Source: Brachynemurus nebulosus
Lineage: Eukaryota; Arthropoda; Insecta; Neuroptera; Myrmeleontidae
Length of the DNA stretch: 64,000 nt
Direction: 5' to 3'
Assembly (NCBI GenBank): GCA_035578155.1
Contig: JAPWDM010000035.1
Coordinates: 1,985,001 to 2,049,000, forward strand
Each line of letters opens with the position of its first letter. The stretch's first letter is position 1. The position numbers and the translations under genes were made by a program. The notes under the pieces are model-generated. The model had not been told where the DNA came from, did no database searches, and saw nothing but the letters and a program-made list of their open reading frames with translations. Of the stretch, positions 45,142 to 57,782 are shown piece after piece.

Positions 45142-46296
45142 TTATAAATATTGTAAATTGTTCAGCGAGATACTTGTGTATTGATGTAAAGTGTTTGAGC
45201 CAGTAGTTTGGATGTTATCGATGCCAGGTGCCTTCCAGTTATGCGATCTCTGTAGAGCTCTGGAGACGTCCTCTGTAGTAATGTCCGTATAGAGCATCTC
45301 CGGAAGATGTTCGTTATTCCTGTACTCTGTATCGATCCAGCTGGCTTTGTCATTATGGTCAATGGTGTTGGACCATATATTCGCCCAGAAACTATGGAGT
45401 GCGTTCTTCTCCGGTAGACCATTACTGTCAGTTACCGTGTTCGTTAGAGACTGATAAAACCGTCTCTCGTCTCTGCTGAACGCTTGGTTTTGTCGTCTGC
45501 GTTCAGTACTGATCTTATACCTTCGTAAGCGCTTCGCTAGTGCTGTTAATTTTTGGTGAAGTGCATCTCTGATCTCTATAAGCGTTTTATTGGGTTCCTC
45601 GTATTGTGTATGTACTGCGTGTTTGTGTAGTATCTCGTGTGTGTGTTTGTTGAGCTGCTTAGATCTACTACCCTGTTGGTATTGGGTGATCCTGCCGAGG
45701 TTGCATACGATGTTGTTGATGTGTTTATTCAATCGTGTTTCCCAGGCAGGAGTTTTGTGTTCCTTCGAGTTGATGACACGTTTTTGGTCTGCCAGTCTCT
45801 GTTCAGTGACGCGACTAAGGTGAGGGTAGGTGCGCGCGAACTCTTGATGTAATTTCGTACGGTAACCAGTTTTGTCCGTTTCAAGTCTAGTAACTTGGAA
45901 GTATGTGCGTACGATGAATTCATTCAGTTCATCTGTCCATTGCATACGCACACGCTTCTTACCAGCTTTAGTGGTCCCCAAAGGATGCTCTGAGGAAACA
46001 CTTAAAGTCGGCTGAGCCAAAGGTGTTGGGGGCTCCGTAAGTAGGGCAGTAGCATTTTGGCTGAAGGTGTTGTTACAGCTGACAGGTGGCTGCCTAGAAC
46101 CCAACCTGTCGTCACCGTGATCTGAGCTGTCACATTCAGTGGTGACCCTGATGCGCCCGGTCGCTCCACCGGCAGTGGCAGTTTTCCGAGGCCTTTTTCT
46201 TATTTGCTCCATCCTAATGGGTTGTCCTTTTAGTCGCCTTTTACGACAAGCAGGACTTACTGTGGGCAAATTCTGCAAAGTGAAGCCCCCACCCAC
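45142..46296 (-). pseudogene. N-terminal part of R4/Dong element ORF
   Basis: 384 codons of the N-terminal region. The first real ATG is 46215 (MEQIRKRPRK); codons before it open with GTG. A basic Arg/Lys-rich start is followed by a Ser/Thr-rich linker and then WTDELNEFIVRTYFQVTRLE, a Myb-like helix typical of this clade before the RT, plus a helical region (LRRYKISTERRRQNQAF). It ends where the RT N-terminus should begin (APGIDNIQ motif, KAPGIDNI), then is lost to a frameshift and a stop at 45142. Confidence 0.8.
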
Positions 46297-46301
46297 AGGG
46301 C

Positions 46302-46302
<1 letters not shown>

Positions 46303-46346
<44 letters not shown>

Positions 46347-46347
46347 T
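46303..46347. repeat. (ATT)n microsatellite, 5' flank of retrotransposon
   Basis: About 15 uninterrupted TTA units directly next to the element's 5' end. Confidence 0.95.
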
Positions 46348-48707
46348 TTATTTAAATCCATGAAGATACTGACTTTTGAATGCAAATATTAAATTTGTAG
46401 AGAGATTGTTGTGGTTTATTATCCTTTAACATTATGTTTAATTTAACAGACAATAAATGAGAAAATCATATTTGATTGTCTATAAAATAAACATCTACAT
46501 ATATGATGGTAAATATATAGGATCACTTTCATTTCATAAATATTGAAACAGTCCACGGACGAATTATGTATGAATAATGTGGATAAAATTGTTTGAATAA
46601 CATATAGCGTTATTTATATTTGTTTATTTTAAAATAATTGTCTTCATAAAAAGCCCATAGTAATTTTCTTGGGTGATCTACATCTGCTATAACGCAGTAT
46701 CCTTATTAAACGGTCTCTACAAAAGGCGGTATGAAATTGCGACAAGTCTCCTATAACACGGTTCTATAGAACGCTGCAATAGTAGCACTTATTCAATGTG
46801 TTAAATTTTGGAAGTGCTTCTGAAGTCGGTCTATCATAAAATGTACCTGTTTTTTTTATGTGTATTTATAAATAATAATTTTTATTATCGAAAACTTTAA
46901 TCGTAAATATCATCATATATTTACTAATTCAAAGGCGTAGATTTCAAAAATCTATAATCTCACTTTGGTCCAAGGTCGCGTTTTGTGTGTTTTTATAGGT
47001 CATTTAGAAATTCTTACAAATATCTTCTTCTAAACATCGTGTTTCGAAGAGCTGCATGCACTGTCTTATGGAGCTCTTAGAACCGTACATGCATATATAT
47101 AATACTTATGCACTTGGGGGGGAAAGAAAGTGAAAAATCGGGAAAAGTCGAAAATTGAACATTTTAATCGAAAATTGAACATTGACCTAATATTGCAGTT
47201 TTCGAATACATGTGCAACGACGAACGGCACCATGGCACTCCCGATCCAGGTTGGGCCTTAGGCAGATTCACCTATCTTATCCGGAGGGGGTCCTTTGCCC
47301 TGCTGCCCAGAAAAAACATTGAATCATGGATAGTAGCCTGACTACTAATATAGATGTGAAAGTGAGTTTGTTGGTTTGTCCGTCTTTCACTGCTCAACCG
47401 CTTAACCAACGTTAAATTTTGTACAGAGATAGCTTGGAAAATAGAGAATGTTATATGTCATTTTTTATCCAGGTAAGACATTTTTTTATTTCTGTGAAAA
47501 AATTTCCAAGAAAAGATAACAGCTCTCAATAGCGACACGATGTAAGTATATTTTAGACGTATTAACCTGATGTCATAATTTCAATCACAACACGGCCAAA
47601 GTTGCGATTAAATGCTAGTAAATTATAAGGGTAAATTTATCTATAGTACAAAACTTGATTTTGTCGTGAATACCAGCCATGAATGTCATGGGCTCCCGGG
47701 CCAAATGTGTGTTTAAATGTAGTTAGTAGTTTATATTGGAACAATAAAATTTTAAATGTACTTAGTTGAATAAATGACATTATTTATTTTAACGACTATA
47801 ACGAAAATGAGAAAATATAAAATATTTAAGAATAATAATGAAATTAATATAGAAAATAATTGGAAGTATTAAATTAAAGGTTTTATAATGAAACAAAGGA
47901 TAATGTTAATATTTACATAGGTAATGTGCAATCTGCAAATTATCCAAAAAATATGTCCAGTAGACACTGCGGATGCCAGATTTTGCCACTTCTAGTTGTA
48001 TATTCTTCTTTCTCTCTATGCTTCTTTCTCGCTATGCTAACGATTAACAAGAGAATATTTTTATTTTTGTTGCCTAGTACGTGTAAAATTAAATTTATTT
48101 TTCTTTTAGTTGTATACCGAGACATTAACCTCTGTATATTTTGACATTTCGTTTCACTCCATCTAAATAATGCGAATAAAGTTTATTGTATTCGAAATTC
48201 GAAGTATGTATATATATGAATATTTTTAACAATTTGTTTCGTGCTAGAGCACGAATTTTAAAGAATACGTAAAACATAATGATTTCGTAAATAGTTGTTC
48301 TATGAAATCCTAAAAAGAATAATTGAGTCGATGAGTTTCAAAACCATCTAATTGACACAACTAAAAATGTTCAGGAAACACAAAAAACTGTTTTCTCACT
48401 TATAATAATAATTTTGATGTGGTTTTTACCATTAAATTTTTAGGAAAAATCATACAGTTCTTATAAAGAAGTAATAACAACGATACCACTCATCAATAAT
48501 TAGTAAATAACGATTAAAAATTACAATTAACTACTTTTGCAGCAGTTTGCTTTAATTAGATGGTTTTGAAACGGTTGATTTTGTAATTAGCTATTTTTGC
48601 AGCTGTAATACTAACAATTAGATACTTTTGCAGCAGTAACACTAACAATTAGACACTTTTGCAACAATTTATTATTCTTTCAATAAGTTTTAAATAAAAC
48701 AATATTA
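46348..48707. other. Non-coding DNA
   Basis: No gene. At 47200-47340 a GC-richer stretch (CACCATGGCACTCCCGATCC) and at 47350-47520 a stretch of the type TGTCCGTCTTTCACTGCTC look like fragments of dispersed insect repeats. Frames at 47926-48144 have no domain. Near 48590-48660 the phrase ACTTTTGCAGCAGTAA is repeated three to four times. Confidence 0.45.
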
Positions 48708-48975
48708 ATAGATTTGAGCGTTACTTTATGGTATTCCATATTTGTAAATAATAAACAAATACTTTACTTTGCAAAATACTTTTATTTTTGAAACTGTGAC
48801 AATATTGTTTCGAACCGTTAGTTCATTTTCAAACAGAATCTCAAACAGAAACAATTTTCAAACTGTTTGAAAATGAACTAACGGTTCGAAACAATATTGT
48901 CACAGTTTCAAAAATAAAAGTGGTATTTTGCAAAGTAAAGTATTTGTTTATTATTTATAAAACAACATTCGTACA
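48708..48975. repeat. Inverted repeat; also single copy at 5127
   Basis: 48743-48840 is mirrored by 48862-48960 (GTTTCGAACCGTTAGTTCAT and its complement). The left half matches 5127-5265, where the mirror copy is absent. Confidence 0.85.
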
Positions 48976-49027
48976 AATCTATTTACATCGTACAACGTTG
49001 TTTTTATTATAACTTATGAAGACTAAC

Positions 49028-50513
49028 AAGTAAAGGTCCCGAGGCCGGACCTATCGATTTTGATGAAACTTAAATATGTTGTAGAACACTAAAAACTAAG
49101 GGACACGTATTTTTTTTTATCTGCGGAAAAACGGTTTGAAGGGGTGAAATCGCCCTCCAAAAATTGGGGTAAAAATTTAATTTTTCAAATATCTCGAAAA
49201 CAATAAGAGATAGAGCAAAAGTTTAAATTGGCGATATTGCTCTTTTTTAAAGAGCTATCTATTGATATGCAATTTGTTCAAATTACATCAACAGGGGTGG
49301 TTGGGGGTTAAAATTTGGGGGTTAATTTTGCAAAAAGGGGGTGAAAAATAAACAATATAAAAATTTTGTTTACAGATTTGAAATCTACGTCAAAAAATCT
49401 AATTGACCTGTTTTTGCTCAATGCCCTAATATTAAGTCTAGGGGTAGTTAACTAGAGGGTGGCTATGTCGAATAGTCGTACAATTTGGGTATTTCAAGAA
49501 GTTCTTCTTCATGGAAAATAGCTTAAGACAATTAGAATAACGTAGAAATGAAATTCTCGAATTCAAAATTGAGTTTGAGCAACATTGGAGAGGGGGTGAG
49601 TCACCCTCTTAAATTACATACTAGTTTACATACACTAATTTTTGCAATTATCACACTGACAGGGGGTAATAATGTCACAATAGATAGTTCTGAAGTTAGA
49701 CTATCGTATGTAAGGTTTCTATTAGGTTTCGTTATTTTAGTTAGGTTATGTAATTTTCGGTATCGATAATTTTCGATAAGGAAAACTATAATATCCATTA
49801 AAAAACAAACCTAATAAAGACCTTACATATGATAGTCCAACTTCAGAACCACTTATTGTGACATTATTTTACCCACTATCAGTGTGTCAATAGCAAAAAT
49901 TAGTGTATATAAACTAGTATGTAATTTAAGAGGGTGACTCACCCCCTCTCCAATGTTGCTCAAACTCAATTTTGAATTCGAGAATTTCATTTCTACGTTA
50001 TTCTAATTGTCTTAAGCTATTTTCCATGAAGAAGAACTTCTTGAAATACCCAAATTGTACGACTATTCGACATAGCCACCCTCTAGTTAACTACCCCTAG
50101 ACTTAATATTAGGGCATTGAGCAAAAACAGGTCAATTAGATTTTTTGACGTAGATTTCAAATCTGTAAACAAAATTTTTATATTGTTTATTTTTCACCCC
50201 CTTTTTGCAAAATTAACCCCCAAATTTTAACCCCCAACCACCCCTGTTGATGTAATTTGAACAAATTGCATATCAATAGATAGCTCTTTAAAAAAGAGCA
50301 ATATCGCCAATTTAAACTTTTGCTCTATCTCTTATTGTTTTCGAGATATTTGAAAAATTAAATTTTTACCCCAATTTTTGGAGGGCGATTTCACCCCTTC
50401 AAACCGTTTTTCCGCAGATAAAAAAAAATACGTGTCCCTTAGTTTTTAGTGTTCTACAACATATTTAAGTTTCATCGAAATCGATAGGTCCGGCCTCGGG
50501 ACCTTTACTTGTA
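49028..50513. repeat. 1.49 kb near-perfect palindrome (foldback element)
   Basis: Arms of about 730 bp, mirrored around about 49770. Termini read ACAAGTAAAGGTCCCGAGGC. Blocks CGTATTTTTTTTTATCTGCGG, CCAACCACCCCTGTTGATGT and TTGCTCAAACTCAATTTTGA occur in both arms. Single-arm relatives lie at 25441-26111 and about 41225-41432. No coding sequence. Confidence 0.9.
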
Positions 50514-50716
50514 AGATATTTTCTTATAATGTAGTAGAATATTCTCCTATAAAGCCTCTTTACTCTAATTTAACAGTAAAATTCAAATCAGAACCACGAT
50601 GTTTCACACAATTTTATTCTGCACACATTCGCAGCCTGTTATATTTAACAGTTCTACAAGTTTCTTTGTATTTTTTTCTAGTTACTCCAATAGTAAATAT
50701 TTTCTTAGAGAGAGTA

Positions 50717-50825
50717 ATAAAATTATCACATACAATTATTTGATCTTCTGCAGGCCCTGCAGTGCTACATATTGAGTCAATATGTAGCACTGCAGGGCCT
50801 GCAGAAGATCAAATAATTGTATGTG

Positions 50826-50835
<10 letters not shown>
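50717..50835. repeat. Perfect 119-bp palindrome
   Basis: Every base pairs around a single central G at 50776 (ATTGAGTCAAT). It contains CTGCAGGCCCTGCAG inside each arm. The centre again shows TGAGTCA. Confidence 0.95.

Positions 50836-50894
<59 letters not shown>
50832..50894. repeat. (TA)n microsatellite
   Basis: About 60 bp of TA directly at the palindrome's right end. Confidence 0.95.
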
Positions 50895-50899
<5 letters not shown>

Positions 50900-51327
50900 A
50901 CACCATTAAAAAGAGGAGAAAAAATCACATAAAAAAAGTTCTTTAAACTATTATTCTGTGTCAACTACTTTCCAAGGAAATCTAATTTTTATAAACGGAA
51001 ATTCGCTATGTTATGCAGGGTGCTGCGACAGGGGCATTTTTATATTTTCATTTAGATAGGTTCCTTCATACTGAAAATTAAAACGAATCAAGTTTTAATT
51101 GAATGATTTATTTATTTTCATATTGAAAACTACAACTTTTTACGAAATCAAAATTAATAACTTTATTTTTGTGTAAATAAATTAAATTACTAATATAATT
51201 TTAACTTTCTAAATAACTCAAATTTTTACATTTCACCGGAATATGGTCATTATTTAATTTTATACATGTAATCAAATGTACACCTTTCAGCACATCAACA
51301 AATCTGAATATATCAGAATGAGTAATA
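50895..51327. other. AT-rich non-coding DNA
   Basis: Nothing recognised. Confidence 0.5.
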
Positions 51328-52615
51328 GAGTTGAACGGGGTAATTGTGAATGGATTTTCATGAACTGAGATAAAAGCGTTGTTTTAAATATTTTTTATTT
51401 TATATATCACAATATGGTTGATTTATTTTTAATTTTACATTATTCAGGATGCAGTACACAAATTTTGAGCATATTCGTATGAAAAACAAAAATTTTATAA
51501 GCCATTCACATTTCCCCGGTGCGGTTTTGCAAATATTATGAACTTTGCGGTAAAAGCGAATGCCATCAGAAAAATTATTTAGAATGGATTACAAGAAGAG
51601 TGTGGTACATCAGACTAAAGCCCAACTAAAATTCTTCACATTTACCCCATTTTCAAATTTTTCGTCGTACTTAAGCGGTCACAATTTCTCTTTTTTTAAT
51701 TCAAGTTCCGCATACCTCAAATTTGTACAAATAAAAATAACAAAAATTGTAGGAACAAATTTATTACAAGCTAAAAATGATATTTTGATGATATTTTGTC
51801 ATTTTATCATATAAAAAAATCAAAAATTACATGAATTTCACACAAAAACAAGGAAAATAAGACTTTTTCAAGGAAATACGGTCAGCTCACATGAATAAAA
51901 AACAACAATCTATTAGGCCTAATACTATAAACGAAAAAAAAAATGGTATTGTGTTAATCCTATTGCTCTTAGACACTCACAGAAACATTGAAAACAAGTA
52001 ATTTTTCTGTTTTTGTAAGTTGTTATTGGGTAAGGGAGCACAGCAATGATTTCGTAGTTGATACACAAAACATATCGCTCTTTACACAATTTTTTTTGTA
52101 TTGTTTGTACAACGGAAACTCGTACAATAATGTCACCACCATCTTCATCAACCATTTTCAATTCCGAAAAGGACACTACTGAAATTTTTGACCGAATGGG
52201 GGCATTTCTGAATGACGTTCACAATTACCCCACTATCTTAAAATCATGGGGTAATTGTGAATTGGTAATAAATTGCCCAATTTCTTTAGCAGTTAATAAG
52301 GAACCCTCTCAGAGTTTAGACCAATTCTTTAGAAGTACTTTTAACCATTTTTTACCTTTTAAAAAAATAAAATGTACTTTAAAGAAAAAATTTTTGTTGA
52401 GGATCGGTCGAAGTAAGATACAAATTTTTGCAAGGGTTTTTTCAAAATAAAATAAACGATACTAATACTTGGAGAATTGTTATAAAAATTTTAATAGCAT
52501 ATTAAGAAAGAACAGAAAAACATATAAAAGTAGATTTTTAACAACATTAATGTTATTTTAGAAATTATAGGCGCCGTTCACAATTGCCCCAATTCACAAT
52601 TACCCCGGTCAACCC
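51328..52615. mobile_element. 1.3 kb TIR element, superfamily unknown
   Basis: The ends are inverted: GTTGAACGGGGTAATTGTGA at the left and, in reverse, GTTGACCGGGGTAATTGTGA at the right. The word ACAATTGCCCC/GGGGTAATTGTGA recurs at about 52219, 52246 and 52581, like subterminal binding sites. A minus-strand frame at 51925-52176 (CINYEIIAVLPYPITTYKNR) loosely resembles the C-terminal part of Tigger/jerky-like transposases (I..vLP.P....), a weak impression. Otherwise non-coding. Confidence 0.55.
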
Positions 52616-54102
52616 TACAAATACTAGAATTAAACTTGCATTTACCACACATTCTCCATTTTAATCGTTGAAATAAGGACGACAAAGTTTGAGAATATAA
52701 GAAGTTATAATTTGTTGCTTATATTTATATTAATTGATAGAAATGTAGCGTAACCGCTACAAGCCCTAAATATTTGGCTATAAAAATTTAAACTATAGTA
52801 CTCGTACAGTCTGAAAATATTTCCGCAATCATTAGAAATTTATACACTGAGAGAAAAATGGCATACTTAAAATTAAGTACCATCATTATTGTTTCAATAA
52901 TGTACAACTTAAAAAAAAATGTATTGTAAAGATAGGGAACTTTGAAGGAAATCAATATTATTCAACTTTAAAATAAAGTTGTTCTACATTGAAACAATAA
53001 ATTTTAACATTACTAGACTTTCGTTAATGTTTTATATTGAATCAGTATGGTTTTTATTGATACTAAGTTGTTCTTTCTCTGGGTGTATGGTACCAAAAAG
53101 GAATTACTTTTCTCTTAGGATCAAAGCGTTCCAAATGACTTCAAAAAGGTTTTTAAAACATAGAATAACTTATTTTTCTGTTTCTAACCCACCCCACTTT
53201 TTTTTAAATTTTATAGTTTCAAATTCTTCCATTTGCATCATTCATGTTTCTTGGAATTTCACTATATTAATATAATTAATTAAACTCAATGAGCGCTATT
53301 CATAGAGAGAATTTAAGATAATTCTTAGATTGAACTTAGCAAAGTTAACACTAAGATTTAACTTAACATTACAATTCATAGACAGATTTTAAAATTGTCC
53401 TAGTAGAAACAAGCTTGAAGTTAGTTATAATGATACATTGTGAGGTGTATACAAGCTTTACAATTATTCACCAATTGGAAAGCAATCAGAGAAATGAAAA
53501 ATATTTGAATAGTAGTAGCGCGAAATATTTAAATTAATGAAAATTCTATCAGTAAATAATTAAAATTTTTAATATTTTTGCCGTAATTAATAAAATAATA
53601 CAAAAGTATACATAGTTATGTATTTTAAATGTAATTTATAATAAATAACAATATTAACGGAAAAATTTGTTTATTGGAAATTTAAATTTCTTTGTTGTAA
53701 ATATTATTTTAAACTGTTTTAGAATATGTCAGTACGTAGTATAGTACCTAAGTATAGTTTGTTTGTTTAAAATGCAGAACGTAAAGACGTGGTCGCTATT
53801 AAATTTAAAATTTCATAAAATCGGTTGGTATCATGTGATTATTTTAATATTATTTTTTTTAAAAATGTGAAATTGTCTTTAAAACATGTAATGTGTGTAA
53901 ACAGACATAATTGTATTATATTTGTTCTGTTTTTTATATCATCAGTTTTATGTAATCTGAGTGACTTATAAAGTTACAATAAAATATAAATTATATACTA
54001 AAATATTTGTTGATTTATTAAAAATTGTTACAAAAGAAGTATAAAATAGATATAAACTTTGTCAATGATTTAGATTTTTATAATTTTAAACATAAACTGC
54101 GG
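52616..54102. other. AT-rich non-coding DNA
   Basis: No gene. 52850-53050 contains a weak inverted repeat (TTGTTTCAATAATGTACAAC against GTTGTTCTACATTGAAACAA). Confidence 0.45.
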
Positions 54103-54202
54103 NNNNNNNNNNNNNNNNNNNNNNNNNNNNNNNNNNNNNNNNNNNNNNNNNNNNNNNNNNNNNNNNNNNNNNNNNNNNNNNNNNNNNNNNNNNNNNNNNN
54201 NN
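54103..54202. other. Assembly gap (100 N)
   Basis: Exactly 100 unknown bases, a conventional scaffold gap. Order and distance across it are not proven, and any frame through it is meaningless. Confidence 0.99.
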
Positions 54203-54717
54203 TCAATGATTTTACCTGTGACTTTTCCAATGAAGCCCTGTTAGTTTCCACTGATCCTGAGAGATATTAATTAAACATTTTAAAATGTTAGTGAATGGGT
54301 TCTCTTTTTATTAAAAGCTTTTATTTAACTTGCTATGTTAGTATGTTGGTTTAGATCAAATCTTGGAATCAAATTGAGCTAGAATCAAATTGAATCTTGG
54401 AATTGAGCTTGGAATCAAATTGAGCTAGAGGTTTCAAATTTTGCATACTTGTCTAACCTTGATGAAAATACAATATTGTATAATTAATTTTGCCCTAAAT
54501 CGACCCAAACTAAAATTGTTGATTTTTAGTCCTATGCAATTTTTTTGACATTTCGAATTGTCAAATATTGTCCATTGATTTTAAATTGCAATTTTCTGTT
54601 TCCATAGTTATGTTTGATTAGGGTAAATTAACCGATTAAAATATAGGTAAAAAAATTACTTCTTTAATTTTTTTAAAATTATTAAATTAATTGTGATCAG
54701 ACTAAAAAGTAAAAAAT
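54203..54717. other. AT-rich non-coding DNA
   Basis: Short local repetition of TTGGAATCAAATTGAGCTAG near 54365-54430; otherwise nothing recognised. Confidence 0.5.
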
Positions 54718-55102
54718 AAATTAAAGTAAAAAAAGTTTTTTAAGGAAAAGCTTTTATTTAAAAATGGGCTAAAAAAATAACTTTTGAGTGAAGTTTGAAG
54801 CAATATGCGACATAATTTATAAAAACTTGAGACGTTTAATTAAGTTTGGTAACTATTGAAAAGTAAAATAGCCACACTTATCAAAAACATCCAATACAGA
54901 AATAATTAATGATAACGCCTCAAGCTTTTATAAATTATGTTGCATATTGCTTCAAACTTCACTCAAAAGTTATTAGTCGAATTTTCCTTGAAAAAATTAG
55001 ACTTATACAGCCTATTCGATAAGAACGGCGCGAGGCGAGAGTAGGGGCGCTATCCGTTTTCGGACCCGTAGAACACGATTCTGTAGAAAAAAATGTCTGA
55101 TA

Positions 55103-55167
<65 letters not shown>

Positions 55168-56216
55168 TTTTTTTTCCCCTACCTTTTAATATGTGTAGGG
55201 CCCCCCTATGGAAGTTAAGAGCTCAAATTTGGTAAATGGGGCTCATTCCGATGCATAACAATACTATCAAAGTGGGGTCAAATTTTGGGCAAATTTTGGA
55301 TCCGACCCAAACTTTAAGGGGGTGGTGGGGGGCGGAAAAGCAATAAAACTTTTCCAAACTGGTTGGAAATAATGTTTCGGTCAATTATCTACAACATATC
55401 CAAAATTCAGCTTCCTAGGATGATTTGGAGGGAGTAGAGGGGAAAAACTATTTTCGCTGAATCTAACACGCCCGCAGCCTCCCAGAATTAACGTAGAGGG
55501 TTGAAATTTGGTGTGTTTATAGAGTTCATACCTAGGTTGTGCTTTTTAAAGGTTTTAATATTTTACCCCCCCCCCTCATTTTTAAGCTAAAATTTCATGC
55601 TTTTTCGACGTTTTCGAAGTTTGTACCACTCGCACAGGCCACCGAAATAAACCTAGAGGGATGAAATTTTGTATTCTGATTGAGTTAGTATCAAGGAGGT
55701 GCCTTTTGGGGGTCTCAACTTTTAACCCTTACCCCCACCATTTTTATACCAAAAAGAACATGATTTTTCTTGTTTTTTAACAGTTTCATTCGGATCAAAA
55801 TCTCCCGAAATAAACCTAGACGGCTGAAATTTTGTGTACAGGTTAAGCTAATAGGTAAGCTGCTTTTTGGAGGTTTCAAATTTTAACCCTTACCCCCACG
55901 ACTTTTACGCTAATATTTCCTTAATTTTTTTGCTTTTTTTCTAACACGTCTAGAGACTCTCTAAGGAAACCGAGAGGGCTGAAATTTTGTAGATGTATTA
56001 AGGGTAGTATCCAGCTAGTGCCTTTTGGGGATTCCACATTACATTTCCCCCCACTTCTCCCATTTTTACATCGAAATTTAGTAGTATTGTTAAATGTATT
56101 TTAAATGCTTTATCTTTATTCTAATACAAGCAGGCGTATAGTAATTTTAAAAATTAAAAAGAAAAATGAACATACTTTTTAGCAAATGCAATACTTAAAT
56201 ATTAAGTAATTTAAAA

Positions 56217-57324
56217 GGGCGCATGTAATTTCCGTACTTTTTTTAAAATGCATCAACTGTTTGTTAATTTATATGGTAAATTCTGTACTAATCAGAAAAT
56301 TAACATAAGTATGTACACGACAAACCTATATACCGGGTGAGTTTTTTTGATAATTGCCATTCGATTTTTTCCTAAAATATTCACAAAAAAACGAAACTAC
56401 TTTTTTAGAAATTTGGACGAAAGGAAATGCTAATTATGAAGATGATTAATATTCAGCTAGCTCCTTAGTATCATGAAACTTTATGCAAAGGAAAATCCTA
56501 AAAATGCTAATCAGACAGGTGACTCATTTTCAATTAACTGCTTTTATTTCATAAGAATTCGGGCAAAGGGAAACTAAACTAACCAAACCTTAACTAACCT
56601 CACCATCTAGTTTTATATCAAAGTCGAAGTATATTATCAAAACTAATTAAACTAACCTAACCTTAATTAAACTCACTACCTAATTTTATATAAAGTCGAA
56701 GTATATTATCAAAAGTAACTGAACTAACCTAATCTAAACTAACCTCACCACCCAGTTTTATATCAAAGTTGAAATATATTGTCAAAACTAAACTAAACTA
56801 ACTTAACCTTAACTAACTTTACTACCTAGCTTTATATTAAAGTCGAAGTATGTTGTCAAAACTAATTAAACTAACCTAACCTATCTTCAAAAAATATTCC
56901 ATAATTTAATGTTACGTGTTTGGTACCAATGAACAACATTTTTAAAGAACTTTCTAATGATATACCATAAGTAAGTGGGGCCTTACAATTTAAAAAAATA
57001 GGATTGAGGTGGCTGAAGTCTAAGGAGTTGGTTGTAAAAGTTTCCCATGCCGATCATAATGGTTCTCCCTTCATGTTCTAGAAACTGTTTTAACAGATTT
57101 TAATTACCTATTACCGTTCTGAAGATACATGGCCTGGCTTGTTTTTAAATTGACATCCTGTTTACGTATCATATACACCAGTTAAATATAATTTTATCAA
57201 AAAATAATTAGTTTTATTTTCAATTGTTTAGTGCGGAAAATACACATAGGATTATGATAGTTTCAAAAGATGAGTGCGGAATTTACCTATAATATTTTGT
57301 TTGGTGTGGAAATTACTACCGCCC
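56217..57324. mobile_element. hAT-like MITE with 8-bp target duplication
   Basis: Ends GGGCGCATGTAATTTCCGTA and, in reverse, GGGCGGTAGTAATTTCCACA. Both flanks carry ATTTAAAA (56209-56216 and 57325-57332). Copy 1 of the host repeat (near 29950) has the uninterrupted site with a single ATTTAAAA. The 8-bp duplication indicates hAT-type integration. The interior is non-coding and holds a ~73-bp tandem repeat. Confidence 0.85.
56575..56885. repeat. ~73-bp tandem repeat rich in CTAACCT words
   Basis: Four units anchored by AAAGTCGAAGTATATTATCA at about 56620, 56692, 56765 and 56839, separated by AACTAACCTAACCTTAA-like stretches. Confidence 0.8.
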
Positions 57325-57782
57325 ATTTAAAAATATTATTAATGTCACTGTTTATTTATAAAGTAGGAATTTTGGATTTTTATTTTTAAAATAAAAATTT
57401 TGGATTTTTTTGGAAAGAAAAAATATTTTCATAAAGGCCTTCCAGTTTACTATTTAAGGTTCTTTTTAATATTTAAAAATAAAACACAAAGGTAATTGAC
57501 GGATAAGCATAGGTAGGAATGCCCTCGTACAAATTGTGTTGGCTTTTTTCCTGCTAACTGCTATCGGCACGAAATTAAAATTAACTGAGTTTCAGCCCTT
57601 AACAACTTAAAACCTTTTTTTAAAGCCCCGATCAGCCGGACACTCATCATCAATTTTGAAACCATCAAAATGACAAATCGCTTGTAGACTTTCAATCACA
57701 TTTCGCTTGTAGACATTCAATACCGAAGATGTAGCGAAAAATTCGACTTCCGTAATGGGGTCCCGCTGCTCACAACGTTTTT

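Larger units (their letters stand above)
42604..46302 (-). mobile_element. R4/Dong-clade non-LTR retrotransposon
   Basis: A 3.7 kb element read right to left: short 5' leader, one long coding region broken into three frames (RT plus restriction-enzyme-like endonuclease), and a ~510-bp 3' UTR ending in a small hairpin (CGCCA-ACC-TGGCG, 42613-42625). Both ends abut (TAA)n microsatellite, the insertion target known for Dong of Bombyx (established knowledge). Order and endonuclease type fit the R4 clade. A deletion of about 315 bp near 44170, a gap near 45100-45140 and a damaged CCHC knuckle mean it is inactive. Confidence 0.85.
54976..57747. repeat. Composite repeat, copy 2, interrupted
   Basis: Same order of parts as copy 1 at 28697: left end, TA microsatellite (55105-55169), GGGCCCCCCTATGGAAG block, ~160-bp array (about 55490-56060), AT-rich end with GCGAAAAATTCGAC. 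It is split by a 1.1 kb hAT-like MITE at 56217-57324. A shortened second right end (57783-58034) follows in tandem, with a third copy of the hairpin. Confidence 0.8.

Noticed and set aside
54025..54270. 81-codon frame spanning the run of N
   Set aside because: Passes through an assembly gap; not evidence of a gene.
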